Assembly: GCA_005888325.1 (NCBI GenBank)
Contig: VAWU01000031.1
Coordinates: forward strand, 1-64,000
Origin: Actinomycetota bacterium
GTDB taxonomy: Bacteria; Actinomycetota; Acidimicrobiia; Acidimicrobiales; AC-14
Length of the DNA: 64,000 nt
Direction: 5' to 3'
The notes beneath the pieces are model-generated. The model was not told the origin of the DNA and did no database searches. It saw only the letters and a program-made list of their open reading frames with translations. How positions within the stretch are numbered: the first letter of the stretch is position 1; every line of letters begins with the position of its first letter. Shown here piece after piece: positions 8,919 through 17,267 of this stretch. Position numbers and translations under genes: made by a program.

Positions 8919-11002
8919 GGTGGTGTCCCCCCCAGTGGTGTGGCGCCCGGCAGCACGGTCGGCGCGGGCGGGATGACGGGCGGAGGCACCTGGCTGGAGC
9001 GCGTCGGCGGGCTCGTGACCGTGCTGGGCGGAGTGTAGGGCAGCGTGCGCCGGCGCAGGGTCGTGGGCTCGGTGTACCCCTTCCGCAGCCGGCGCGGATC
9101 GAGATAGCGCGCGCGCGGGATCTCCTTCGGGTCGGGCGCGGGGAAGTCGATCGAGGGCTGATCGGCCAACGCGTCCTTCATGAACGCGCCCCAGATGGTC
9201 GCGGGGTAGCTGCCTCCCGTCACCTCCGTGCCCCGGATCACCATCCGGTCGGCATTCGTGCGGGGGTTGCCCATCCATACCGCCGTGGCGAGCTGCGGCG
9301 TGTAGCCGACGAACCAGGCATCGGAGTTGTTCTCGGCGGTGCCGGTCTTGCCCGCGACCTGACGGTCGACGAGGCGCGCCTTGGTGCCGGTGCCCCGCTT
9401 CACCACTTCCTGCAGCACCTGGGTCGCCATCCGGGTGACCTGCTGGGAGATGACCCGCTCACCGTCATGCTTCGCTGCGAACAAGGTCTTGCCGTCCGCG
9501 TCCTGGACCCTCTCGACGAAGTACGGCGCGTGGTGGATGCCATCGGCCGCAAGCGTTGCATATGCCGACGCCATGTCGAGCGGGTGCACCTCCTTGCTGC
9601 CGAGCGGCATCGACGGGATGGGGTCGATCGGCACCCCCTCGGGGATCCCCATGCGGTGCGCGGTCTCCGCCACCTTGTCGAGGCCCACGATCTGCGAGAG
9701 ACGGATGTACGCGCAGTTCGTCGAGCGGGCGGTCTGGGTGGTGAGCGTGGCCGTGCCGCCGCGCGAGCCCTCGTAGTTTCCGGGCGAGTAGGGCTTCTGG
9801 CCCGGGATCGAGACCGGACAAGGTGACGAGCCGTTGATCGTGTCGCGCGGGCCGTAGCCCTGCTCGAAGGCAGCCACGAGCGTGAAAACCTTGAACGAAG
9901 AGCCCGGCTGCCGGCCGATGCCGTCGGTGACGAGGTTGAACTGCGACTGCTGGAACTGGGGGCCGCCGACGAGCGCGCGCACCGCGCCGGTGTCGGGCTC
10001 CACCGCGACCAGCGCGGCGTTGTAACGGCCGCCGGTGTCGGGCAGCTTGGCGGCAACGTCGATCTTCGCCAAGGCCTGCAGCTTCGGGTCGAGCGTGGTG
10101 TGGATGGCGAGCCCCCCTTGGAAGACCGCTCGATAGCGCTCCTGGGGCGTGTCGCCCAGCCGCGTGTCGCGCAGCAGCGAGTTCTTCACGTATTCGGCGA
10201 AGTAGTCGTCGGGGGCCTTCGGCACCGTGCTCTTTGCAGGGAGGGGCTCGGCGTCGATCGAAGCGGCCTCGGCCTCGGTGATGTCGCCGAGCCGCAGCAT
10301 GCGCTCGACCACCTGCCTGCGACGGGCGCGGGCCGCTTCGGGGAACGCGAAGGGGTCGTAGCCCACCGGGTTGCGGATGATGCCGGCGAGCAGCGCGGAC
10401 TGGCCGGTGCTGAGCTGCTTGACGTCGAGGTTGAAGTAACGCCGCGCGGCCGCCTGCACGCCATACGCCTGATTGCCGAAGTAGACGGTGTTGAGGTAGC
10501 GCTCGAGGATCTGCCGCTTCGTCATCTGGTTCTCGAGCCGGAACGAGAGCGCGGCCTCCTTGATCTTGCGGTTGACATCCTTCTTGGGCGTCAGCACCGC
10601 GTTCTTCACCAGCTGCTGCGTGATGGTGGATCCTCCCTCGAGCACACCGCCCTCGGAGACGTTGGTGAAGAACGCGCGGGTGAGCGCGCGGAAGTCGAGC
10701 GCGCCGTGGTCGAAGAACCGCTCGTCCTCGGTGTCGATGACCGCGGCAACGAGGTGCGCGGGGACCCGGGAGAGCGGCACCGGCTCGCGGTACTCGGCAT
10801 CGGCCAGGACCGCGAGGACACTGCCGTCGCGGGCGTAGACGACCGACCGCTCGGACAGGGGACGCAGGTTCACCTTCACGCTCGCCCCGGCGCTGCCCGC
10901 GGTGAAGAAGTCGCGGACCTGCGGCGCGAGCAGGAGCGTGGCTCCAGCCAGTCCGAGGCCGGCCACGACCACCGAGGTGACGAAGCGGGCGAGCAGGTGC
11001 AC
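8915..11002 (-). CDS. Class A penicillin-binding protein
   Basis: A 695-residue bifunctional peptidoglycan synthase. A TM segment (about residues 8-28) is followed by a GT51 transglycosylase domain with DTEDERFFDHGA at about 90-101, GGSTITQQLVKN and RQILERYLNTVYFGNQAYG. The transpeptidase domain has SSFK near residue 366 (acyl-serine), STN near 427 and KTGTAEN near 551. The C-terminus is a Pro/Thr-rich tail ending TPLGGTPP, probably in the wall. The start is GTG at 11002. Its stop overlaps the start of the zinc-ribbon gene. All catalytic motifs are intact, so it should polymerise and cross-link peptidoglycan outside the membrane. Confidence 0.93.
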   Translation of the reverse strand: MHLLARFVTSVVVAGLGLAGATLLLAPQVRDFFTAGSAGASVKVNLRPLSERSVVYARDGSVLAVLADAEYREPVPLSRVPAHLVAAVIDTEDERFFDHGALDFRALTRAFFTNVSEGGVLEGGSTITQQLVKNAVLTPKKDVNRKIKEAALSFRLENQMTKRQILERYLNTVYFGNQAYGVQAAARRYFNLDVKQLSTGQSALLAGIIRNPVGYDPFAFPEAARARRRQVVERMLRLGDITEAEAASIDAEPLPAKSTVPKAPDDYFAEYVKNSLLRDTRLGDTPQERYRAVFQGGLAIHTTLDPKLQALAKIDVAAKLPDTGGRYNAALVAVEPDTGAVRALVGGPQFQQSQFNLVTDGIGRQPGSSFKVFTLVAAFEQGYGPRDTINGSSPCPVSIPGQKPYSPGNYEGSRGGTATLTTQTARSTNCAYIRLSQIVGLDKVAETAHRMGIPEGVPIDPIPSMPLGSKEVHPLDMASAYATLAADGIHHAPYFVERVQDADGKTLFAAKHDGERVISQQVTRMATQVLQEVVKRGTGTKARLVDRQVAGKTGTAENNSDAWFVGYTPQLATAVWMGNPRTNADRMVIRGTEVTGGSYPATIWGAFMKDALADQPSIDFPAPDPKEIPRARYLDPRRLRKGYTEPTTLRRRTLPYTPPSTVTSPPTRSSQVPPPVIPPAPTVLPGATPLGGTPP

Positions 11003-11065
11003 GCTTGGAAAGTATCGGATCGTGCGGTCTTTTCCTTACGCGGGAAAGCGACCAGAATCCCGCCC

Positions 11066-11515
11066 GTGCCCGACCCGACCCCCCGTCCACCGCTCAGCGA
11101 GGACGAACAGCGGCGGAGACGCCTCGCGGTGCGCGATCTCATGCCGACGACGCCCTTCATCGGTGGCCTCGGGATCGTCATCGAGCGCTACGAACCCGAC
11201 GACATCACCCTCAGGGTGCCGTTCCGGGCCGACCTCACGAACGACGGCACCTACTACCACGGCGGGGTGATCGCATCGGCCGTCGACACCGCCGGCGCGT
11301 GCGCGGCCTGGTCGAACCACGACTTCGACAGGGGCGCACGCGCCTCGACGGTCAGCCTGACCGTGCAGTACGTCGGGGCCGCCAAGCAGTCCGACCTGGT
11401 CTGCCACGCCCACACCGTGCGCCGGGGCAAGGAGCTCACGTTCACCGAGATCACCGCCACCGACGCGGCGGGCGCCGTCGTGGCCCACGCGGTGCAGGTC
11501 TACCGGATCGTCTAA
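11066..11515 (+). CDS. PaaI-type hotdog thioesterase
   Basis: A 149-residue hotdog-fold protein. The region MPTTPFIGGLGIVIERYEPD, the YYHGGVIASAVDTAGACAAW helix carrying the HGG motif and the C-terminal VSLTVQYVGAAK and KELTFTEITATD strands fit the PaaI/YdiI acyl-CoA thioesterase group. The start is GTG at 11066. The gene faces an acyl-CoA synthetase on the opposite strand across a hairpin, suggesting linked acyl-CoA metabolism but not an operon. The exact acyl substrate cannot be read from the sequence. Confidence 0.8.
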   Translation: MPDPTPRPPLSEDEQRRRRLAVRDLMPTTPFIGGLGIVIERYEPDDITLRVPFRADLTNDGTYYHGGVIASAVDTAGACAAWSNHDFDRGARASTVSLTVQYVGAAKQSDLVCHAHTVRRGKELTFTEITATDAAGAVVAHAVQVYRIV

Positions 11516-11529
11516 CCCGAAGTCCCTGC

Positions 11530-11578
11530 CTTCTTGTCGTACCCGGCCGTCCTGGGGACGGCTTTCTACGACAAGAAG
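11530..11578. terminator. Nested hairpin between convergent genes (repeat copy B)
   Basis: Perfect outer arms CTTCTTGTCGTA (11530-11541) and TACGACAAGAAG (11567-11578) enclose an inner stem GCCGTCC (11546-11552) / GGACGGC (11556-11562) with a three-base loop. It lies between the stops of two convergent genes, so a two-way terminator is the simplest reading. The outer arms match hairpins A, C and D, but the inner stem differs from theirs. Confidence 0.75.
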
Positions 11579-11581
11579 CGA

Positions 11582-13138
11582 TCAGTTCACCTGGCGCTCT
11601 CGGCCTTCCCAGTAGGGCGAGCGCAGCTTGAACTTCTGGAGCTTGCCGGTGGCGGTGCGGCTGAGCGCGTCCCGAAACTCGACCGAGGTCGGGCACTTGA
11701 AGTGGGCCAACCGGCTTCGGCAGAACTCGATCAGCTCCCCCTCGTTCGCCTCCGCCTCGGGCTTCAGCACGACGAGCGCCTTCACCGTCTCGCCCCACCT
11801 CTCATCGGGCACACCGATCACGGCCGCCTCGGCCACCGCAGGGTGCTGGTAGAGCGTGTCCTCCACCTCGATCGACGACACGTTCTCGGCGCCGGTGATG
11901 ATCACGTCCTTCTTGCGGTCGGAGATGACGAGGTAGGCGCCCTCGAGGTGGCCGCCGTCGCCCGTGTGGAACCACCCGTCGACGATGGCTTCGGCAGTCG
12001 CGTCGGGCTGGTTCCAGTAGCCCGCGAACACGTTGTTCGAACGAGCCAGCACCTCGCCCTCGTCGTCGATCTCGATACGCACCCCGATGGCGGGGACACC
12101 GGCGCGCGAGAGCAGACGGCTCCGCTCGCCGCGCTCGATGCCGTCCCACTCGGAGGGCGCACGATTGATCGTGAGCAGGGGCGAGGTCTCGGTGAGCCCG
12201 TAGATCTGGATGAACTCCCAACCCAGCAGCTCGTCGAATCGCTCGATGACCTTGGACGGCGGCGGCGCGCCTGCCACCACCATGCGCACGCGGTCACGCC
12301 CGGGAACCGCCTCGCCCCGCTCGCGTCGCGCCGCGGCCGCGTCGAGGATCATCGACACAACTGCCGGTGCGCCGCACAGCAGGGTCACCCCTTCGGCTTC
12401 GATGCGCCGCAGGATCTCCTCGCCGTCGACCTTGCGGCGCACCACGCGGCGCCCCCCCATGCCGGTGATCGCGTAGGGGATGCCCCAGCCGTTGCAGTGG
12501 AACATCGGCAGCGTGTGGAGGTACACGTCGCGGTCGGAGACGCCGGCGTTCCAGCCGAAGCTGGTGGCGTTGAGCCACGCGTTGCGGTGGGTGATCTGCA
12601 CGCCCTTGGGCCGGGCGGTGGTACCCGAGGTGTAGTTGACGTTGGCCGTGGCCTGCTCGTCGGGTTCCCAGCGCTCGGGCTCGGTCCCTTCCGGCGCCTC
12701 GGCGAACAGCCCGGCGTCGGCGCGCCCGTCGAGGAGGATGCGGTGCTTGGCCTGCACCCCCACCAGCGCCTCGTCGAGGTCGGGGTCGATGAGCAGCACC
12801 GATGCGCCGCAGTGTTCGACGATGTAGCGCACCTCGTCGGCCATGAGGCGGAAGTTGATCGGCACCACCGTGCGGCCGAAGCCGCTGACGCCCCAGAAGG
12901 AGACCAGAAGGCGACCAGCGTTGGGGCTGACGATCGCCACCCGCTCCCCGTGGCCCACCCCCATGGCCTCGAGACCGAGCGCCATCCCCCGAGCCCGGCG
13001 GTGGAGCTGCGCGTAGGTGAGTGAGCCGAGCGAGCCGGGCGTGCCGGGCTCGTCGACCAGCGCCACCCGGTCGGGATGCACCTGAGCGGCACGCGTGAGG
13101 AAATCACCGACAGTCAGCGCAACGTCCATGCGGTGCAA
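11582..13138 (-). CDS. Acyl-CoA synthetase (AMP-binding, FadD-like)
   Basis: A 518-residue ANL-superfamily ligase that activates a carboxylic acid with ATP and transfers it to CoA. Motifs appear in order: YTSGTTARPKGV (P-loop), LPMFHCNGWG, IYGLTETSP, GWFHTGDGGHLEG, DRKKDVIITGAENVSS and the C-terminal SRTATGKLQKF with the catalytic Lys. The LPMFHCNGWG segment resembles FadD13-like and medium/long-chain fatty acid ligases. The start may be 13138 or the ATG three codons inside. It is divergent from moxR, with 56 bases shared between them. Confidence 0.9.
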   Translation of the reverse strand: MHRMDVALTVGDFLTRAAQVHPDRVALVDEPGTPGSLGSLTYAQLHRRARGMALGLEAMGVGHGERVAIVSPNAGRLLVSFWGVSGFGRTVVPINFRLMADEVRYIVEHCGASVLLIDPDLDEALVGVQAKHRILLDGRADAGLFAEAPEGTEPERWEPDEQATANVNYTSGTTARPKGVQITHRNAWLNATSFGWNAGVSDRDVYLHTLPMFHCNGWGIPYAITGMGGRRVVRRKVDGEEILRRIEAEGVTLLCGAPAVVSMILDAAAARRERGEAVPGRDRVRMVVAGAPPPSKVIERFDELLGWEFIQIYGLTETSPLLTINRAPSEWDGIERGERSRLLSRAGVPAIGVRIEIDDEGEVLARSNNVFAGYWNQPDATAEAIVDGWFHTGDGGHLEGAYLVISDRKKDVIITGAENVSSIEVEDTLYQHPAVAEAAVIGVPDERWGETVKALVVLKPEAEANEGELIEFCRSRLAHFKCPTSVEFRDALSRTATGKLQKFKLRSPYWEGRERQVN

Positions 13139-13194
13139 GGTAGTCGCTGCCGGCGGGCTTAAACCCCGAGCCTGCCTGGGCCGACAATCGCTTC

Positions 13195-14184
13195 ATGCAC
13201 CCACACGCGGCGGTAGCCGACCACGCCCTCGACGACCCGCCGTCCACCGACATCGAGGGTGCGCGCCGGCTCGCCACGGCCGTCGTCGACAACCTGAACC
13301 GGGTGATCCGGGGCAAGCCCGAGGCCCTCCGCCTGGCGGTGGCGGCCGTGCTCTCCGGCGGCCACCTGCTCATCGAGGACGTCCCCGGGCACGGCAAGAC
13401 GCTGCTCGCCAAGGCGCTCGCCCGCTCCGTCGGCGGCACGTTCCGGCGCATCCAGGCCACCCCGGACCTGTTGCCGAGCGAGCTCACCGGGGTGTCCGTG
13501 TTCCACAAGGCATCGGAGACCTGGGAGTTCCGCCCGGGACCGCTGTTCGCCAACGTGGTTCTCACCGACGAAGTGAACCGGGCGACGCCGCGCTCCCAGT
13601 CCGCGGTACTGGAGGCGATGGAGGAACGGCAGGTGTCGGTCGACGGAACGAGTCATCCCCTTCCGAATCCCTTCGTGCTCATCGCCACCCAGAACCCGTT
13701 CGACCACGCGGGCACCTTTCCGCTCCTCGAGGGCCAGCGCGACCGCTTCGCGCTGGTGCTGGAGCTCGGGCACCCGGGTCGGGACGCCGAACGCGATCTG
13801 CTCCTCGGGCTCGGCGGTGTCGACGCCCTCGTCGGCCTGCCCACCGTCACCGACCCTGCAAGCCTCGGCCGGGCCATCGCCGTCGTGCGGCGCGTGCACT
13901 GCGCGCCGGCCGTCGCCGACTACATCATCGACATCGGCGCGGCCACGCGGGCCCACCGTGACGTGCGCCTCGGAGCCAGCCCGCGCGCCGCGCTCGCGCT
14001 GCTGCACGCGGCGCAGGCGACCGCGATGATGGCCGGTCGCCACTTCGTGGTGCCCGACGACGTGAAAGCGCTCGCCGCGCCCGTGCTCGCACACCGGCTG
14101 ATGCTCAATGGCGGCTCCGATGCCGTCGCGGGGCGCGCCGTCGTGCGACAGGTGGTCGAGTCGGTCGCGGTGCCGCGCGCGTGA
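13195..14184 (+). CDS. MoxR-family AAA+ ATPase
   Basis: A 329-residue MoxR ATPase. Walker A is EDVPGHGKTLLAKAL, Walker B VVLTDEVNRATPRSQSAVLEAMEE, and sensor 1 ATQNPFDHAGTFPLLEGQRDRF, with a C-terminal lid helix region (GASPRAALALLHAAQA). MoxR proteins act as chaperone-like partners of DUF58/VWA proteins. Its TGA overlaps the GTG of the DUF58 gene by 4 bases, and a transglutaminase follows directly. This is the conserved MoxR-DUF58-transglutaminase arrangement linked to envelope functions. Confidence 0.93.
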   Translation: MHPHAAVADHALDDPPSTDIEGARRLATAVVDNLNRVIRGKPEALRLAVAAVLSGGHLLIEDVPGHGKTLLAKALARSVGGTFRRIQATPDLLPSELTGVSVFHKASETWEFRPGPLFANVVLTDEVNRATPRSQSAVLEAMEERQVSVDGTSHPLPNPFVLIATQNPFDHAGTFPLLEGQRDRFALVLELGHPGRDAERDLLLGLGGVDALVGLPTVTDPASLGRAIAVVRRVHCAPAVADYIIDIGAATRAHRDVRLGASPRAALALLHAAQATAMMAGRHFVVPDDVKALAAPVLAHRLMLNGGSDAVAGRAVVRQVVESVAVPRA

Positions 14185-15143
14185 GCGCCGCCGGCGCCGG
14201 CACCGGTGCGCGTGGCGTGCCGCGCCCCGCGGTCAGCCGAGCCGTGGCCGTCCTCGTGCTGATCGGCGCAGCCATCTTCGTCATCGCCCGCACGACCGGC
14301 TCGGGCTGGCTGATGGTGCTGCTGTCCGGTCTCGTCGGCGTGCTCGCGGTGAGCGTGGTGCTGCCGCCGCTCGCGCTGCGACGCGCCCGCCTCGAGGTCC
14401 GTGCCCCGCGCGACGCGACGGCGGGTCGTTCCCTCAGCGTCACGGTCTCGGTGCCGGTCCGGGTGCGCAACCTGCGTGCCCGTCTCGTCGAGCCGGAGGG
14501 GTCGTGGTTCGCGTGCGACGGGCCCGCAGAGGGTGAGACCATCGCAGTGCCAGCGCGCCGAAGTGTCCTCCGAGAGGTCGCTGTCGACGTGACGAGCGCG
14601 TGGCCGCTCGGGCTCGTGCGGTGGCGGCGGCGCGTGCACATCCCCCTCACCCGCCCCGTCGAGGTGGGCCCCGCGCCGATCGACACGGAGATGACGCCGC
14701 CCGGCGCCCGCGGGAGCGGGGCGGACGAACAGTCGGCACCAGGATGGCGGGACGGCGACGTCGTGCGCGGCGCGCGCGAGTACGTGCCCGGTGATCCGGT
14801 GAAGCTCGTCCACTGGCCGGCGACGGCCCGGACGGGGACGTTGATGGTCAAGGAGCTCGACGCTCCCCACCGACCGGGCGTGGTGCTCGTCGTCGATCTG
14901 CGGGGCGGCGGCGCGGCCGCGGAGACGGCGGCCGGGCGGGCGGCCGGTATCGCCAATGCCGCCCTGGCGGCGGGCGCACCGGTCACGATGTGCACTGCGG
15001 AGCGGGGCGGCCCCGTCGGTGGTCGTGTCGATTCGCCCGTCGAGGTCAGCCGGCGCCTGGCGCGGGCGGTCGGGGGCCCGCCCGCCGAAGTCGCGGTCGC
15101 AGCCGGCAGCGCGGTCGTGCGCGTCGACGCCTGCGCGGTCTGA
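14181..15143 (+). CDS. DUF58 domain membrane protein
   Basis: A 320-residue protein with two N-terminal TM segments (about residues 19-37 and 41-62) and then a beta-rich region. The DUF58 signature GDVVRGAREYVPGDPVKLVHWPATARTGTLMVKE is at about 190-225. The C-terminal part resembles a VWA-like domain (VVLVVDLRGGG). It starts with GTG overlapping the moxR stop. The function is known only by association: DUF58 proteins pair with MoxR ATPases and transglutaminase-like membrane proteins. Confidence 0.88.
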   Translation: MSAAGAGTGARGVPRPAVSRAVAVLVLIGAAIFVIARTTGSGWLMVLLSGLVGVLAVSVVLPPLALRRARLEVRAPRDATAGRSLSVTVSVPVRVRNLRARLVEPEGSWFACDGPAEGETIAVPARRSVLREVAVDVTSAWPLGLVRWRRRVHIPLTRPVEVGPAPIDTEMTPPGARGSGADEQSAPGWRDGDVVRGAREYVPGDPVKLVHWPATARTGTLMVKELDAPHRPGVVLVVDLRGGGAAAETAAGRAAGIANAALAAGAPVTMCTAERGGPVGGRVDSPVEVSRRLARAVGGPPAEVAVAAGSAVVRVDACAV

Positions 15144-17267
15144 GTGCTCGCCGCCCTCAAGCGCGTGAACGCCCGGCTTCCCGCCGAGGAGTCGATCGCC
15201 CTGCGCGTCGCGGTGATGGTCGCCGTCGTCGTGGCCGGCCTCGCCGTCACGGGCGAGGGCGTCGGCGGGCTCGCCCTGCAGCTCGCGGTGGTCGCCGGGA
15301 TCCCCGCGGCCTTCGCGTTCTCTCACGTCACCCGCCACCGAGACGGCTTCTTGCTCAAGGCGGGCCTCGCGGTGGGCGTCATGATCGCCTTCAGCCGATT
15401 TCTGCACGCCGCCACCGGTGTCGGGGGCGGTTCGCTCGACCAGGTGCAGATCCCGCTCGCCGAGCTGTTCCTCTGGGTCCAGGTGCTGCACTCACTCGAC
15501 GTGCCCGCCCGGCGCGATCTCCTGTTCTCTCTGGTCTCCAGCCTCGTGCTGATGGCGGTGGCCGGTGTGCTGTCGATCTCACTGACCTACGGCGTGCACC
15601 TACTGCTGTGGGCCCCCGCGGCGCTGGCCGCGCTCGTGCTCGCCCACCGGAGCGAGCTGCGCGACCTGCCCCGGCTGCCCGCCAAGGCGATGGCAGCACG
15701 CGCAAACGTCGCACTCGACGTGGCTCGCCCGGTCGCGCTGGCGATCGCGCTCGTAGCCCTCGTCGGCACGGGCGCCTTCCTCGTCGTGCCCGCGGCCGGC
15801 GCGGCCCGGGCGATCACCTTCCCCGCCGAGCTGCCGCACGTGGTGCCGAGCGTGGTGCCCGGCGGCCTCAGCAACCCGTCCCTCGGCGACGACGACCCGG
15901 CTCGTCCGGCTCGTCGTGGTCGCAGCGGCGGGAAGCGAGCGTCCTTCGGCTACTTCGGCTTCTCGACCAGCCTCGACACCGCGGTGCGCGGTCGCCCCGA
16001 CGACACCCTGGTCATGCGCGTGCGCGCGTCGGCACCGGACCGCTGGCGGGGGCAGACGTTCGACCACTGGGACGGCCACCGGTGGACGACGAGCCCCGAG
16101 CGCCCACGACCGTTACGCGGACCGGCGCCGCTCGATCTACCGATCGGCCCCGAGGACTCGCTCGACGACGCGGCCCAGGAGCTGGTGCAGACGTTCTACG
16201 TCGCCCGGCCGGGGCCCAATCGCATCTTCGGCGCCTACGTGCCGACCCAGCTCTACTTCCCCGACCGCGGTGTGTTCCAGCTCTCCGACGGGACCATCCG
16301 TGCGGGCGTGGAGCTGCAGCAGGGTGCGGTCTACACCGTCGTCAGCCGGCGTCCCCCGGTGACCGCGGCGCGGCTGCGGCAGTCGGACACACCCTTCCCG
16401 CCGCCGCCGTCATCGTTCACCGCGCGCTACCTCCAGCTGCCCACGACGCCCGAGCGGGTGCGCGCTCTCGCGTCTTCCGTCACCGCGAGCGCGCCGACGC
16501 GCTACGACAAGGTGCGGGCGCTCGAGCGATGGATGGCGACGCACACCGCGTACTCGCTCGACGCGCCCCCGCTTCCCCCCGGTGAGGACGCCGTCGACAA
16601 CTTCTTGTTCGTCACCCGCAAGGGCTTCTGCGAGCAGATCGGCTCGAGCTTGGTGGTGATGCTGCGCTCCCTCGGGGTCCCGGCGCGGCTCGCGGTCGGC
16701 TACGCACCCGGTGAGCGCAACCCGTTCACCGGCCTCTACGAGGTGCGAGCGAGCGACGCGCACGCGTGGGCCGAGGTCTGGTTCCCCGGTGTCGGCTGGC
16801 AGAGCTTCGACCCCACCGCCGAGGTGCCCCTCGCGGGCGAGCAGGGCCGGCATGCCGCGGGTGCAGGTCTCTCATCGTTCGTCGCGGCGCGGCTTCCCTC
16901 GCTGCCGGACCGCGCCCCGGAGACCCTCGTCATCCTCGTCGTCGCCGGCATCGCCCTGGCCGGCACCCGGCGGGTGCGGGTGCTCCGGGCGCGACGACGC
17001 GCGGCGCGCCCCGCGTCGTGGGGCGAGGCCTGGGTCGATCGCCTCGAGCGAGCGGGCCAGGAGCGGGGCCGGCCCCGAAGGCCGAGCGAGAGCGTGCGCG
17101 AGTACGTCGACGTGCTCCGGCGGGCTCCGATGCCCCACGAGCGGTGGGGCGACGCGGTGCGGATCGTCGAATGGGACGCCTACTCCGGCGAGCCCGCTTC
17201 GGACGCCGAGCGAGGCGCGGCGGACGCCGTGCTGGCCGACGCGCTGTCGTCGGGCGCGGGCTCGTAG
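15144..17267 (+). CDS. TgpA-like transglutaminase membrane protein
   Basis: A 707-residue protein with about five to six N-terminal TM segments (roughly residues 20-230), a large extracytoplasmic part and a transglutaminase core. The Cys is in GFCEQIGSSLVVMLRSLGVPAR, the His in SDAHAWAEVWF and the Asp in SFDPT. One TM segment near residue 600 (TLVILVVAGIALAG) and a cytoplasmic DUF4129-like tail follow. The catalytic triad is intact. The GTG start follows the DUF58 stop without a gap. The last 88 bases overlap the 3' end of the convergent cyclase gene. Confidence 0.9.
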   Translation: MLAALKRVNARLPAEESIALRVAVMVAVVVAGLAVTGEGVGGLALQLAVVAGIPAAFAFSHVTRHRDGFLLKAGLAVGVMIAFSRFLHAATGVGGGSLDQVQIPLAELFLWVQVLHSLDVPARRDLLFSLVSSLVLMAVAGVLSISLTYGVHLLLWAPAALAALVLAHRSELRDLPRLPAKAMAARANVALDVARPVALAIALVALVGTGAFLVVPAAGAARAITFPAELPHVVPSVVPGGLSNPSLGDDDPARPARRGRSGGKRASFGYFGFSTSLDTAVRGRPDDTLVMRVRASAPDRWRGQTFDHWDGHRWTTSPERPRPLRGPAPLDLPIGPEDSLDDAAQELVQTFYVARPGPNRIFGAYVPTQLYFPDRGVFQLSDGTIRAGVELQQGAVYTVVSRRPPVTAARLRQSDTPFPPPPSSFTARYLQLPTTPERVRALASSVTASAPTRYDKVRALERWMATHTAYSLDAPPLPPGEDAVDNFLFVTRKGFCEQIGSSLVVMLRSLGVPARLAVGYAPGERNPFTGLYEVRASDAHAWAEVWFPGVGWQSFDPTAEVPLAGEQGRHAAGAGLSSFVAARLPSLPDRAPETLVILVVAGIALAGTRRVRVLRARRRAARPASWGEAWVDRLERAGQERGRPRRPSESVREYVDVLRRAPMPHERWGDAVRIVEWDAYSGEPASDAERGAADAVLADALSSGAGS

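Noticed and set aside
13920-15491. A 523-residue minus-strand frame across moxR, DUF58 and transglutaminase genes
   Set aside because: His/Asp/Arg-rich shadow translation without domains. The plus-strand genes fit known families with stop-start overlaps.
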